Shown here piece after piece: positions 36,223 through 49,095 of a stretch of DNA of 64,000 nucleotides. The notes below the pieces were generated by a model. It was not told the origin of the DNA and did no database searches. It saw only the letters and a program-made list of their open reading frames with translations. Source of the DNA: Rhypophila decipiens (lineage: Eukaryota; Ascomycota; Sordariomycetes; Sordariales; Naviculisporaceae); NCBI GenBank assembly GCA_033297075.1, contig MU858061.1:361205-425204 (forward strand), read 5' to 3'. How positions within the stretch are numbered: the first letter of the stretch is position 1; each line of letters begins with the position of its first letter. The translations under genes and the position numbers were made by a program.

Positions 36223-39200
36223 GGCAGGTGGGAAAACGGACTGCAGTCGTCAGCAATAGCGACTCAGCCTTCAGGAGCGGCGAGATAGGTGGGCGCTAGT
36301 GAGAAAATCCGGACTCGATTGCGGAATTTGGTATTTGTGTGTTACTGGGGCGAGGTCCCTTTGATCGCGAGAAGGCGAATTGTGTCGACGAAGCTGATGA
36401 AGGGGGTAACAGCCCGGGCGCACATGCAAAGGCCGAGGGATAAGCTTCGGAGGAAAGTGCCTTGCCCTGCCACAATGGTATTTGGAAGTGCGGGTGTAGA
36501 GTCGTTGTTTGGTCCCGAGAAAGGTGTTGAGCCTGTCGTTGTGCTCAGGAACAGCTCCGCATATCCAGGCGGGTGAGCTGTGTTGCAACGGTTGTGTATC
36601 TTGTCACCTCAACATCTACGAGGGATGTGAAAAGATACAAGGAATCGTGGATGAAAAGAAGAACGAGTAAGAAACAGAGCCTGGCAGAAGCGGGCAACAG
36701 TGAGAATTAAACAAGAAAAAGTGAGGCGAAAACTGAAAGTTGGTGAAGAAGAGGGCTGTGTTTGGCTGGGCACCAGTCAAACTGCTTTCTCAGATCGTGA
36801 GACTGCTGGTCGCTCTGGGAAGGTAGATAAACCCGTACGGATACAAAAGAAGAATCACAGCTCGCGAGGAAGGTGTGAGTCTTGAAAAACAGGACGGTCG
36901 GGAGAAAGAACAGAAAGAACAGACGGGGACTTCCTGTTTCAGTGGACGTGACAGTGAACTTGCCAAGGGACTGCCGAGAGAATTGAATGAACATGGACTG
37001 GAGTTGAATCTCTCGCTCGCTGTCACTCTCTCAATCACGCAAAAAAAGTGTTGTTCTCTCCCGTTGGCCTCTGCAGCGTCAGTGCAGCGCCAAGGAGGGC
37101 AGTGCAAGCGCCAAGCCAATGAGAGCAGCTCCTTCTTTGCGGCCAACTGGGATCCATCGACAGGGCATGGTCTGCCGCCGTGCACGGTGCGACTAATAAA
37201 CACAACCGCTTGCAATTGTCCCTTCCGCTTTGGTGTTAGCGTCATTGCTCATTAAGCAAAGTCACACAAGCCAGGACATTGAGGTTGGTTTCGACATAAT
37301 TTTCGTTTTTTGCCAGTCATTCTGTTATTCACCTTGTACGGATGTCCAAGTGTTGTCTCTGGGCCTTCCGATGTGGGCATTGGTCTTTTTGCCGGTGGAG
37401 CATGACGGGGCCGTTGCCGCTGCGACTTGCAAGTTGCGAATGCGAGCGCCATTCCAATCCACTCTTTTAGCAAATCCAGGCACAGAGCCAGCATATAAGC
37501 TGTAATATCAAATTTAAGGGCTTTGAATCGGCTGGAATCCCATGCCATTTCCAATTTCACTAGGGGCAACGTAGCGCAGTAGCTTATTTCACCTTCTCCA
37601 CAACGGGGACAACGATCCTGCACTAGCCTAATGGGGCAGATCTTGCTCCGTTCTGGGAGGGAGCCTCCCGAATCTCTCGACCGCTGCGCCCCCGACATGC
37701 AGCAAGCCACTGACATATGGGGCCCAGATTGAGCACCCGGGGCTTTGGGGGCTCTTTTCTCCAGCTTGTCCAGGAACACGACGCCACAACCAGGACACAA
37801 AGACCCAATCCACGGCCAATTCAGCTACGGACTGACTTCTTTATATGAAGCACATGCCCAACTTCGATCGCAAAGTGGCACCTGTGATTCATCTACCGGT
37901 ATTGAGGGCGCCCGGTGCTTTGGTATCGACATTTTCCTGGACCGACGGACGTGGACCTGGCCCCAGCGGTACGTAATCCTGGAGGCCTGAGTGGGCCAGC
38001 GACTACAGCGGCGGATCGTGCATCGGCAGCTCTTCTTGCTTCCAGTCGAAACATGGCAATGACTTTGTTTGTTATCCAATGATCGCACGATTCGACTCAG
38101 TCGACCTGATGAACCGCTGAATCTGTGTAACTGGAGCCGGGACAAGGGCTTGTCTTTTCTCGATTGGCATTCCGACCTCCGACGACCACAAACAAATCAC
38201 CGGCAACCAAAACTTTTGACGTTGTTCGTGGTTACGTGCATACGGATACGGATACAAAGGGCACATCAAGAAGCCCCTGGATACAACTCTCCGCATGGAC
38301 ATTCTGGACCATTGTTACGAGCCAGCAGTCAAACAACAGCCAAGATTGACGATTAGGTAACTCGCTGCGACTTACCGGTATCCGTATCCCGTGCACTGGC
38401 GGCCCTGGTACCGAAGGCCGACCGCGCAGTTGCAAATCCACGGAAGATCTCAAAGACGCAAGGTTTCACGATCCCGTGTGACGAAGCAGTACCGGTTGAC
38501 ATGAAAAGGGCTATGCTCTTGGTGTTTTCGCCTCTTGATCGGTACGAGTTGCTCCCAAGCCTGTCGACTTCGTCCGCCCTTGTGGCTGTCATTGTTCCCG
38601 TTCTTTGTCTCTGGCGTCGCGTCGCTGTCTCATGGCCAGAACAACCATCCGGTCAGCTGCGCTATCACGATGACGATGGTTATCCAAGCCACAAGGCCAA
38701 GAAGCCCTCAGACTCGAGGCGCAGCTTATACACGTGTAGAGAGTGCCATCTCAAGCTCTGTTCGCCGCCAGTTCTCGCCAGGGATCTGTACACAGCGAGC
38801 CGTCCGTTGAACATGCGCATATTGTCAGACTGAGCCTATTCCGCACCAGGCTTTGTTTGAACGTCAACAAGATATCAAATTCGTCCAACATCCGTTATCA
38901 GATCGGCTCGCCTATCAAAAATAACCAGTCATGATGAGCCGATGGATTGACAAGCCTCCCAGAGTCCCAGCGGATGATACATACAAAGGAAGGTAAGTAT
39001 ACACGATCTGCCAACGAGGTCTGGATCTTCCCGAAAAGGGGGTTGTTAGTTTGTTTCAAGAAACACTTTCTTCTTCTACCCCTCAGGAGGAATCCGATAT
39101 CGTTAACAATTGACCAATGACATGTTAATCCGAATCACAGAACCCCGGCCAAGCCCTCCAAGGCGGGAGTTGCAACCCCCAAACCCCAATTCTCCTTGCA

Positions 39201-42200
39201 CCACAACCTGAACCGCGCACGAACACATCCCAAGAGTTTCAACACGCTGTGTCTGATCACAGTTCACATACAGATGAACGGTCATGTTGTGATGCAACGA
39301 TCCCCAGATCAAGCAAATCAGATGGGCGCCCCTCTCCACTACGTATAGATCTCAGCAAAGCGGGCAGGTATAACCGTTGTCCTGCGGCCAGCCAGCTGCC
39401 GTTGTTCCGCAGCTGGTGGGCGGCTCTCGACCGCCACGGCACAATTCTAGGTTCTCCCAACATCGACAACATGTCCCCTCCCACGTCTTCTTATGCACGA
39501 TGATGCTGCTGTGTCGACTCACAGAACAACAACTATAACACAGCATGCACAAGAGACACCCCAAGCGGGGTCACGCGGTGCGGTCCATGACTTACACAAT
39601 ATGCACCCAATCGATATTGGGTTAAGGTTTGATATTGGCTTACCTCCTATCGGCACTGGACAGTAGCTTTTGTTTATCCCGTCGTCTCATCGTGACGCGA
39701 GCGGGCTGTCAAGGCTTCGTTAATTGCCTGATTAGGATACTTGCCGCATAATAATCAATGCTTTCCCTTTACACGTCCTCTGATTGCCCCCTGGCGACCG
39801 CCAGGGTTGAGCTTTTTATCTCATATCAACGGAATATATTACCACTTCTACGTCCCTTGATATCTCCCATCACTCCGGTCAATATGTTGGCCAAGCGGTT
39901 TCGGGTGACGATATGTGGCTGAAGGTATTACCATCGCACCTTCTCGCCAGCCAACCTGCCAGCCGTCGGTGACCAATCTCATGGATTGAATGAAACCATT
40001 ACAAGCCAGCAACAGCGTCAAATGAAGTGAGCAAGCCAAGACAGCTACCACCCACCGATCAAGACTGGGACGTTACAAAGTTGGTCCACAGCCACAATCC
40101 ACGAGGGAAGTTCAGAAGAGGGAATTTCGATCATCACCGGCATCTTTGGCATCTGATCATCGTCATTTACAAAACGTGAGAGTACCATGGTCAAACGCGC
40201 GGCTTTCTGTCAGGCATTCTTCAACTCTTCATGTGGGGGATTAACGAACCCCATCGATCATTCACATTGACAGGGCAGTCCTCGACGGGTTGGTGCCAAG
40301 ATCTACATGACAAGATCAGTTTGGGCTTTGGGACGGGATTGTGGCTGATGAAATCCTAGCTGCCAAACTTGAAGCACCGGGTGGATGGTGATCCGGTTCC
40401 GTGCGGTAAGTTTACAGTCAAAGGCTACGGGTTATGAGTCCAATGACCCAAGGTTCACGTTACGGATACGCACCGCGATTATACAATTACCGGTAATTGA
40501 GTCGTGGATCTTGAATTTATTTTATTTTATCAGTGGGTTATCACCTCCGAGCGCATGAAAATCAATGCCGGGGCCGGAAAGTGGGAACCGAGTCAACGGC
40601 CAAAAAGAACATTCCATTTCGGATTCTAGTTTCCGCTTCTGGAAGGTTGTAAAAACGCATCACGACTCGCTCGCTCGAATGGAATGGTGTGCCGCTCTGT
40701 TAACTGGTCCCCCCATGAAATTTACATCATGTGTATGCACACGTGGTATGTAGAACCGTTGCGGAGAAATCTCAACGGCTGGTCAGCCGTGTCATTCTCA
40801 GATCTTATGTTGCTTTCCATTCACATGGGAAATCCCAGCAAGTAACATACAAGTTCGTAGAGCATGATATTACGCGCTTATATGGATTGTATAGAATGCT
40901 TGGTATTTCGGTGTTCCTGCTGCAACTTGTCGGCGACTACCCCGTGCCTTCCCGGCGGATTTTGGCTCGGGAGAAACACCGCTCGGTTCCCGAAACGGCA
41001 GGTCTGAATCCGATCTACACACGGAAATCTCCAGAGATGGACGGATCGTAGAACGAAAGCCACGGACGAACCTCACTCGACGACACATTGTTCAAGAAGA
41101 CAATATAACAGTTTACACTAATGGTCATGGCCATCATCCAAGACATTTCCAAGACACCGTGATGACTGCAATTTAATAACAATTTACGCTGGCTATTTTG
41201 GGTCCAAGGAACAAGCAAAACGGGGAAGGAAGCAACGACGTCAATTCCCATCTCACTTAATAAAACTTCATACCTATTATTGGCACCATTCCGGTCTGGG
41301 AAGTTACATATCCGTTGGTCTGGTGTGTCGTTGGTCCCTGACTTAGTATCTGACGCCTCACAACTACATGAACTACATGGCCATCGACAACCTCGAGAAT
41401 GCCACCATCACCACACCTCTTTCCAACCGTCAACAGCCGACGACGGCCGAGACCGAGACTTTCTTGCGAGGTAGTACGTACCACACCGGCCTCATCGGTG
41501 GGTTAATTTAAGGTTTTGGTTGGGGGCCGTTTTGTCACTGCCTGTTTACTCGAGCAACCAGGAAAGAATAGGTACACTCCAGGCAGGCAGGAAGGCACCC
41601 AGGCCCAGCCAGGCTTCATTATGGAATGCCATATGAAGATCGAACTCACATCATCGGAGGCGGAGCGGAAGTTGGAATACAACATGACCGCCGCGCTCGG
41701 CGTCCTGTTTCCTTGGTACAATACCAGAGATCAACCTTGGGTCAACATGGCTATGCCTTCGCCGACAAGCTCCAAGTCTAGATTATCAAGTTTCTCACCA
41801 AACCACATCGAGTATCAAAATGCGTGGGCAAGCTTGCCCAGGCCCATCATCTTCACCTCATCAAACTGGGCAGACTGAGCACACTCAGCAACCAGCTACG
41901 CATCCACCCATTTTCGCTTGGCGTCGGCGGTGATGTTGGCATTGGTATTGGCGTAGATGATGGCGGTGATGATCCGCTTGGCCTGCCATCATCATAACTA
42001 CCAAGGAGCCAATATGTACATACCGCCAAGACTGACGACAACAAAGCTTCCAACCTGGAAGTTTGCCGGGCAACAGCACAAACCCGACAGAAAAATGGAT
42101 GCACCCTTCCGGAATAAAATAGGGGGATTATGAGGCTGTGCCTGCAAGCCCTGCATGCATACATGCATACATGCATCTCAATATGCGGGACTGTGTTTTC

Positions 42201-44718
42201 TCTCTTGCACAATGACATATTGGGTTTTCGTCACTGGTTTTCAGTCCTCCATACGATAGAGAGACTTGATGAGAAAATCGGTATCCATGCCAATCCTCAC
42301 CCGAACATACCTGTATGGATGGATGAATGGATGGTAATTACATCTATCCCTACACTCTTAACAACAGACAGACAGAGACACCTTGCTCAATTGGACCAAG
42401 TTTCCTGTTACCCGTTGATGAGTTGAGTTGAACACTTTACTCTACTTCCTACCGGTGTTGGCTTTCCGATCGCGGGACGATCTTGTCGTGTTCTTTGGGA
42501 TCGACGGACGGACCAGCAAACGGCCTATATCTCAACTCGGCAAGCAGAGGGAGTAATACGACCTCATCACTTCACTACCTGTACAATGTGTGTAGTGTAC
42601 AGGTATCGATCTCAACGCCTTTAAGGTCTAGAACTTGTTGCTTGGCTGGACCGAAGCAAAGCGGCACACGTCGTTCTTTTAGCATCAACTATTCCAAGAT
42701 GTCACGTGGATGTATATCGTGCTGTAAGTTGCAATACCAGTTCCAAACAACTTCCTTCAGTACACTTACAGGTATAATTACACTCTGTGCTTTATCTTTG
42801 CAATTCAGTCGTCCCGCGTGTAGGTATGCATACTATCACAGATTTTGATGGCGGATGGAGATGGACTTGTAGTTACTCCGACCACCCGACAGATAGGCAA
42901 AAAGAATGAGGCTGTGCAAAACCCACAATTCGCCTCTCTGAAAACCCCGATGAACTTGGAAAGTAGAAAGGAAATCTTGAAAGAAGATGTACCAACAAAG
43001 CAAGAAGTGCCAGTCTTGGACTCTTGGATGATGGTGCTGATGGGGCAGATCCTCACCAAGTAAAGCCAAGATATGGTTACACGAAACAACAGACCTGTCA
43101 AGCTCGGGAAGAATTGAGATGCTTGGGAGGATCTTTGTCCTGGATGATTTAGTTGGAAAACAAACCTAAACTAAGCGACAGAAGGTGTTGACCAGGAAGG
43201 GAAGGGAAGAGGCAAGCGGTCAGGTTTTGTCCAGAAGCAGGAATAACAGTTAGTACACTTAACATGCAGCGTGCGTCTCATGATAATACATCACCATAAC
43301 ATCGTTCTGGGGATTATTAGGTACAGTAGAGATGATACAGATCGTTACGACTCCTTTCTTCCTTGTTACTGGCGTGTAATACCTAATGTTATCCGTGCGA
43401 AGGTGAAGGTTAACAGTCTCGGGTATCAACTCTAAATATCTTGGTATACTATACAACGTTCGTTAAACAGTCAAACAACAGGTCGAGGTTACGGTCTAGA
43501 TCTCTTGTCTTGTTCTTGAAAAGCTTGACACGTAAAATATCGCAAGGACGTCTCACCAAGACCGCACTATCATCACCTCGTCAGTCATCAGTACTACAGA
43601 GTTTCGGACAGCCTACCGTACGGATGAACGGTTCTACGTAACTTGAGATCATGCTTCTTTTTTGACGCTGCATGGGGAATTCTTGATGGAGCAGCAATGG
43701 GAACTGAATCCTAGATCCGTATCCGTACCCCGTAGTAGCAGGGACACCACACTACGATCGATCCTTGAAACCTCCGAATACTGTACCTTAGAGTCCAGGA
43801 CTGCCCAGCACACTGGTCTGAGTTCTTTCCAACGTTTCAACTCCTTCACAGGTACCGTAAATTTCCAATCTGGAAAATATCCGTACAGTAAAACATTATA
43901 CCGCCAACCTCCTCTTACTAAACAAGCTTGAACAAGCCCCTGCCTGCCAGCCAAGAATCATCGCCATTCCAAGCATCGAGAAGATCAGACATCGAACATT
44001 TGTAGCTTCAACCACTGAAATCTCTCAACAGCAACACGTGTTGCTCCAATAGACTATACTTGCTCGCCATTAAATGAGTCGTGTGTCCTCTTGCCAAGAA
44101 AGGAACCCAGAAAGCCGAGCGTCTAAGCCTCACTGACAACGCCGTTATCCATCAGCAGAAATTTTCTCTCGCCAAAGGAGTGACTAGGAAAGGAAAGGCC
44201 TTCCTAATTTGTACGTCCATATCTCTATCGTAATTTTCTGGTTTTTTATTGGAGACTGTCCCAGCCATCAATGGGCTACGTAATGTTGGGTCTAGATTAT
44301 GGGATCTGGGCATCTGGTTGATACCCCTGAATGGTGATTCGGGTTTCCACATACGGAACATGAAGTCAGAACAACACCAAGAACTTCAATTTCCAAGGCA
44401 CATTTTATGGTGAAATTGGCTCGGATGCCACGGATAGTCTGTCGTATAATTCAAACTAAGGCCTCAGCCACGAGAGCATGCGTATGCCATCGAGACAAGA
44501 CCGTTGTCTGGACCAGGCGATTTCTCAGCCCCCATGCCATCAAATGCCCAAGATCGTTCTTCCATCGAAGATCTAGTATCTTGGCCGTGTAAACAGAATA
44601 CGCCGTCTAATGATCGATCTCATGTAGCCTATCCGCAGTGTCTGCCCAGCGTGATTATCATGCCCCAAGTCTATGCCACAAAGCCTACGCAAAAGGCTAA
44701 GCCCAGGTCCAGATCCTA
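36223..44718. other. 8.5-kb gene-poor region
   Basis: Between the PMC1 start and the PBY1 3' end I find no frame with family motifs, good codon pattern or convincing splicing. Open frames are short and overlap on both strands (for example 37252-37800, 38501-38833 and 41516-41878). Base composition is near that of the neighbours, not the extreme A+T of RIP-mutated repeats. Minor repeats are TGCATACA-type runs at 42151-42178 and ATGGATGA-type runs near 42320. The first kilobase likely holds the PMC1 promoter and 5'UTR. Non-coding RNA genes or a fast-evolving small gene could be hidden here. Confidence 0.5.
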
Positions 44719-47700
44719 TCACCATCGCCTCCCAAGATCCAGATCCGTCACAAGCACCATACCATGCTCCTTCTTCTTCTTCTCCTCCTCCCTGCTCGCC
44801 GCAGCCTCCGTAGTCCCATCACCAGCACCAAGTCCCTCTCCCTCCGATCGTCCAACAAAACCCCCAACAGCAAGCCTAACCACCTCCTCCCAAAACCCCC
44901 CAACAACACTCTTCAACCCCCCAGTCTGTTTGAAATCCGGAAAAGCATTAACCTCCAACAACCAAGGCGTTCCCTGCGCATCGACCAAGAAATCCAGCCC
45001 GAAGACTTCAAAGGCATTCTCCATGGGCTGGAAGTGAACCATCATCCCCCTCGCCGCAGCCTCAAACACCTCCCCCGTGACCTGGCAAATCTGCTCAAAG
45101 ATGGACTCCGCCTTGCTCTCATCCAACCCGGGGACGTCCCAGAACCGATGGACAGAGTCGTTCACCTCCCCTTGCCCATGTTGCAGGCATGTATTTGTGA
45201 GATGGGCTTCCAAGTCCACCACGTCTGCCGCCCTTTCCTCCTCCTCATCATTCGCCGATAATGAGAGAGTAGGTGCCTCATACGGCTTCCCCGCAAACAA
45301 AGCCAGCATATCGCCGTAGACATAAACCTTTAGTGCCCCCACGCAGAGTACATATGTCCGGATATGAAACTTGCGCTTGTCCATCTCAGGCAGTAACAAC
45401 GGGGGATGGATATACGGCTGCGCGACGAAATGTCGAAGATGGGAAGTCCTCACCGCATCAGTCTCTCTTTCCTCCTCCCCGTCACTTTCCTGCTCCTCCT
45501 CGTCATCAGAATCAGACAACTCCCCCTCCCACTCGTCAAAAATCCCCTGCAACTGCTCCATCGTGGCAAAAATTCTGATCCCCTGGCCGCGATCACTCAT
45601 ACCCGGCTTCAAAATCCACCACTCTATTCCTTCTTCCTTCCCATCTGCAAGAATCTCATCATTCCTATCCAAACTAGCCCTCAAATCAAAAGCCTCAACC
45701 AAAGCATCATCCAAAAACTCAGCGTAATCCACCTCGAAACTCTCGCTCCTCTTGACGTGCGTCTTCAACACAGAGTTCGGATTCTTAGCCACCCAGTTCT
45801 CCACCGTCGAGCTGAGGAAATGCTTCCGTATCAGCGCTTTGCGAATCATGTAGCTGTTTACCAGCACCGTATTGGGCGGGGTGGATGGTGCGCAGGCGTG
45901 GGCAAAGTCTATTGATTCGTAGGGGGTTATTTGCAGCAGCATCTTTGACTTTCCATCTTTTTGGTCGGCTGAGTTTGAGAGCAGCAGGCTGGTGAGAGAG
46001 ATGGGTTCATCTTCTTTCGCTGCTGTTGCTGGGGGAGGAGTGAGAAACTTGAATGTATTTGGAGGAAAGAGTTTCCTCAGGGCAGAGAGGATCAGAGGTT
46101 GGACGTAATCGTCGCCGTAGTCGACTAGGGCGTAGACTTTGGGCTCATTATCCGTGGGTGTTGATGAGTCGTCTGTTACACTGTCGGCAGCCGCAGCCGT
46201 GTCCTTGGTTCGTATTGGGAGCGTCATTTTCTGCCCTTTTGTGGTAGACTCTGGTTCTGCTGTTGTCGATTGTGTTTGTGTTGTTGTCGAGTGAGCTGCC
46301 GAATGGGATGGATGCTCTTCAGATGACGGCTGTGAAGTCGACTGCCTACACATACAAAATCAACGAGTGTGAGAAAATGTGCTTTCTAGGATCATCCCGG
46401 TAACATTACCCGGGGAAATAGTATTTCTTTTTAGGTAAAACAAAACGCTATTTCACATGCTTGAATTTTGTATATCCCCTCTTCTCTGTTCACCCGTCGT
46501 CTATGTCCAAGACGCCAGTTTAAACCTTTGAGGTCTCCTTTACGCGAGCATCACCCAGAAAAAAAGAAACCACTTTCAGTTCTCTCTCTGTCCATTGCCA
46601 CCGGCACTTGGTTCGTTATAAAGAAGAGGTCTTTTTGTATTGTGGACACCCCATCATTGACGTAAAAAAGGAAAAGAGAACGTAAGAAAGTGTAACATGA
46701 CCCACGATATTCTCATGTAATGGTTTGCTCACAATTCCCACTCCCAAGACAAAAGAAAATAAAACGCAAAAAAGCGACTTACAACTGCAGCTCCTTTCCA
46801 TGCAACTCCTTGATAGGATGCCAAAAGTTGGCCTTGAGCGGCGTGATACTAGATCAATGTCAGCCAGTCAAGCTCACCACAACAGTTCAACAAAAGAAAA
46901 AAAGAAAAAAAGAAAAAAAGAAAAAAAGAAAAAAAGAAAAAAAAGAAAAAAAGAAAAAAAGAAAAAAAAAAACTCACCTGGTATGGCCCTCCTTAACAGC
47001 CCACCCATCATTCCCAGGCGGCGCCTCATCCACGCTCTTGTAAACATCCGTAAACCTGGGCGACCACTTGAAATGCTTATGAGCATGCGGCTTCCCAAAC
47101 TTGCCATCACCATTCTGATTCTCCTGGTTAATCCCCTCCCTCCCCTCGCCCTCTCTTATCCGTTCCTCATCCTCCACCTCGCCATCGACACTTCCCTCAA
47201 CCTCGGTGAAACAACTCCCCTCGCCCCAGTAATTCTGCAACATACCCGTGTACAGCACCTTTCCCTCCTCAAGGCCCTCCAAGAGCGGTATATTAACGCT
47301 GTACAAGTCCACACTCCCATCCTCTGGCCAGTTTTTCCACAAAGCCTCGATGACGCGCACAGACTGCCGACTCGCCTTTTTGATGATAGCCGTGTCATGG
47401 TTTCGAGTAAAGAAGGCATAGCTCAGTGCAATAGCGCGGCGTTTACACACCGCCGCCTCGAGGGCACCTCCCAGCGTGCCACTGCTGAGGGCAAATACCG
47501 CTGTCGTGTTGCGTCCGTAGTTTGGTCCCGACACTACAAGATCTATCGGTCCGCGGTCCTGAAAGAAGTGATACAACCCAATCTGCACACAAGAGGCCGG
47601 GGTCCCATCGACGAGGATCCATTCCTCTGTTCCTGCCTTGGCAGAGGGTCTAGTGTGCGTTGTCCCGTGGGATTGGCCTTCTCCGTGCTCGTGGTTACCA

Positions 47701-47945
47701 GAGGATTGGTCAGTGCCGGCGGAGACAAGACCAGCTGCCGGCAAGTCGGAGCCGGGAGGGCGGTAATATGTTGGCTTGACCGTCTGGCCGATCATGTGGG
47801 CTTTCCCGATCCATGAGCGCTGGGTGTGCGGGAGGCAGACCGACACGACATGGCCGGCTGCTTGGAGGGCGCGGACGAGCGAGTGCACGTATGGCGACGA
47901 GTGCGGGGACGGCGGACCATCGTCGTTGACTACGAGGATGTGCAT
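44719..47945 (-). CDS. PBY1: SurE-tubulin tyrosine ligase fusion protein, PBY1 family
   Basis: CDS complement(join(44719..46345, 46783..46848, 46978..47945)), 886 residues. The N-terminal half is a SurE-type phosphatase domain: ILVVNDDG at the start, GTPASCVQIGL, and VSGPNYGRNT with the metal-site Asn. The C-terminal half is a TTL/ATP-grasp domain: WWILKPGMSDRGQGIRIF, RKFHIRTYVLCVG, and FGLDFLVDAQGTPWLLEVNA with the metal-binding Asp/Glu/Asn. This domain order is that of yeast Pby1, a P-body-associated protein of uncertain enzyme activity. A 66-nt middle exon (SITPLKANFWHPIKELHGKE) restores the SurE C-terminus. All joins keep frame, supporting one gene rather than two. The second intron is long (437 nt), so separate transcripts remain possible. 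Confidence 0.85.
46894..46971. repeat. (GAAAAAAA)n microsatellite inside a PBY1 intron
   Basis: About nine near-perfect octamer units on the plus strand. They read as a C(T)7 polypyrimidine array on the PBY1 sense strand and fill most of a 129-nt intron, starting directly after the GTGAGT donor. Confidence 0.95.
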
Positions 47946-49095
47946 GGTTGGTGATGTCTTGTGTTGAATAACCCTTGTCCTGGATCTGGACGAGTGAGAC
48001 GAGACGGTTTGACAGGACTGTCTTGTTATCTTTATGCTTTCTTGTGGTGTGATATATCCAAGAGAATTTCAGTCCTTGACAGTCGTCTGGTGTCATAGAA
48101 ACCCAATCCCGGGCTCAGAGAAGCGTCTTTGGGTTGCAATTGCTTTATGAATTCTTTCCTCCCAGCAGCAGCTGTTCCTTGGGCCCCGCCATCGGATACC
48201 TCTGCCCATCAATGATGTGATGCGGGGGCGGGGCAACAACGGAGGAAAGCGGAGACAGGAAGCACGACAACGAACAGACAGGCAAGACAGCAGCAACTCG
48301 ATTACTAGAACTACACTTTCTTATGCATAAAAAGACAATGCTATGACCAGAATAGGAACTACCTATAATTCAATACAAGTCACAAACCAAGAAACAAAAG
48401 TGGGCAGCAATTCGTGCTAATTATTCACAACCTAACCCTTCGGAAGCTAAGCTAGGTAAGGCAGGTACGAACCCTTGGGCAGAGATCATCAAGGCCTCAT
48501 CTACTGCATGAGTAAGAGGCGCTGATGACAAGCTCGTCTCTCCACTCTCCGGTTGCCCCTGCAATTTATGCCCAAGCACCTTTGCCATTGCCGTCTGCAC
48601 ATTGCCCTGATGCCCCTTCAAACTACCTATAAGCCATGCTATATTTTGGACTCAAAATACAGTGTACAAAATCCCGAGACACCAAAAACTTGCGTCCATG
48701 TGTAGCTCGTCCCGTGATACCGCATTCTTCCCATAACCCTGTCCCATAAAAACAGATTGATCAAAACTTCTATTCGGAGAAGGTGTGGTCGTCAAAGGTG
48801 AAAAAGGTACCGAGTCCCCCCATCTGCGATGATCCCCGAAAGATAATTACTGAGGTATGCGAACTGAAGCAAGTATGATCCAGCGGTGACGTCGTAAAAC
48901 ATGTTGAAAAGAAACGCCCAGCCACAAGACGTCATGAATTCCATATGATTGCCCCGGACAACAGAGAAATGAAAACGAGAAGAAGAAACCAAAAAGCGGC
49001 AAACATCATCACTTGGCTCGGGCCATCAGCCGAGACCACCTACTCCCCGTCGTGTCATCCCTCGTGCCTCCAAGACTGAGTGAACGGCAGGCTGC
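47946..49095. other. Intergenic, no gene seen
   Basis: About 1.15 kb upstream of PBY1 and downstream of the next minus-strand gene. It holds the PBY1 promoter; only short unsupported frames are present. Confidence 0.5.

Noticed and set aside
37252..37800. 182-codon minus-strand frame with several Cys residues
   Set aside because: CxxC-like pairs are scattered and do not form a known zinc-binding pattern; composition is non-coding, with no splice support.
41516..41878. 120-codon plus-strand frame in the gene-poor region
   Set aside because: No domain or membrane signature; length is within chance for this region.
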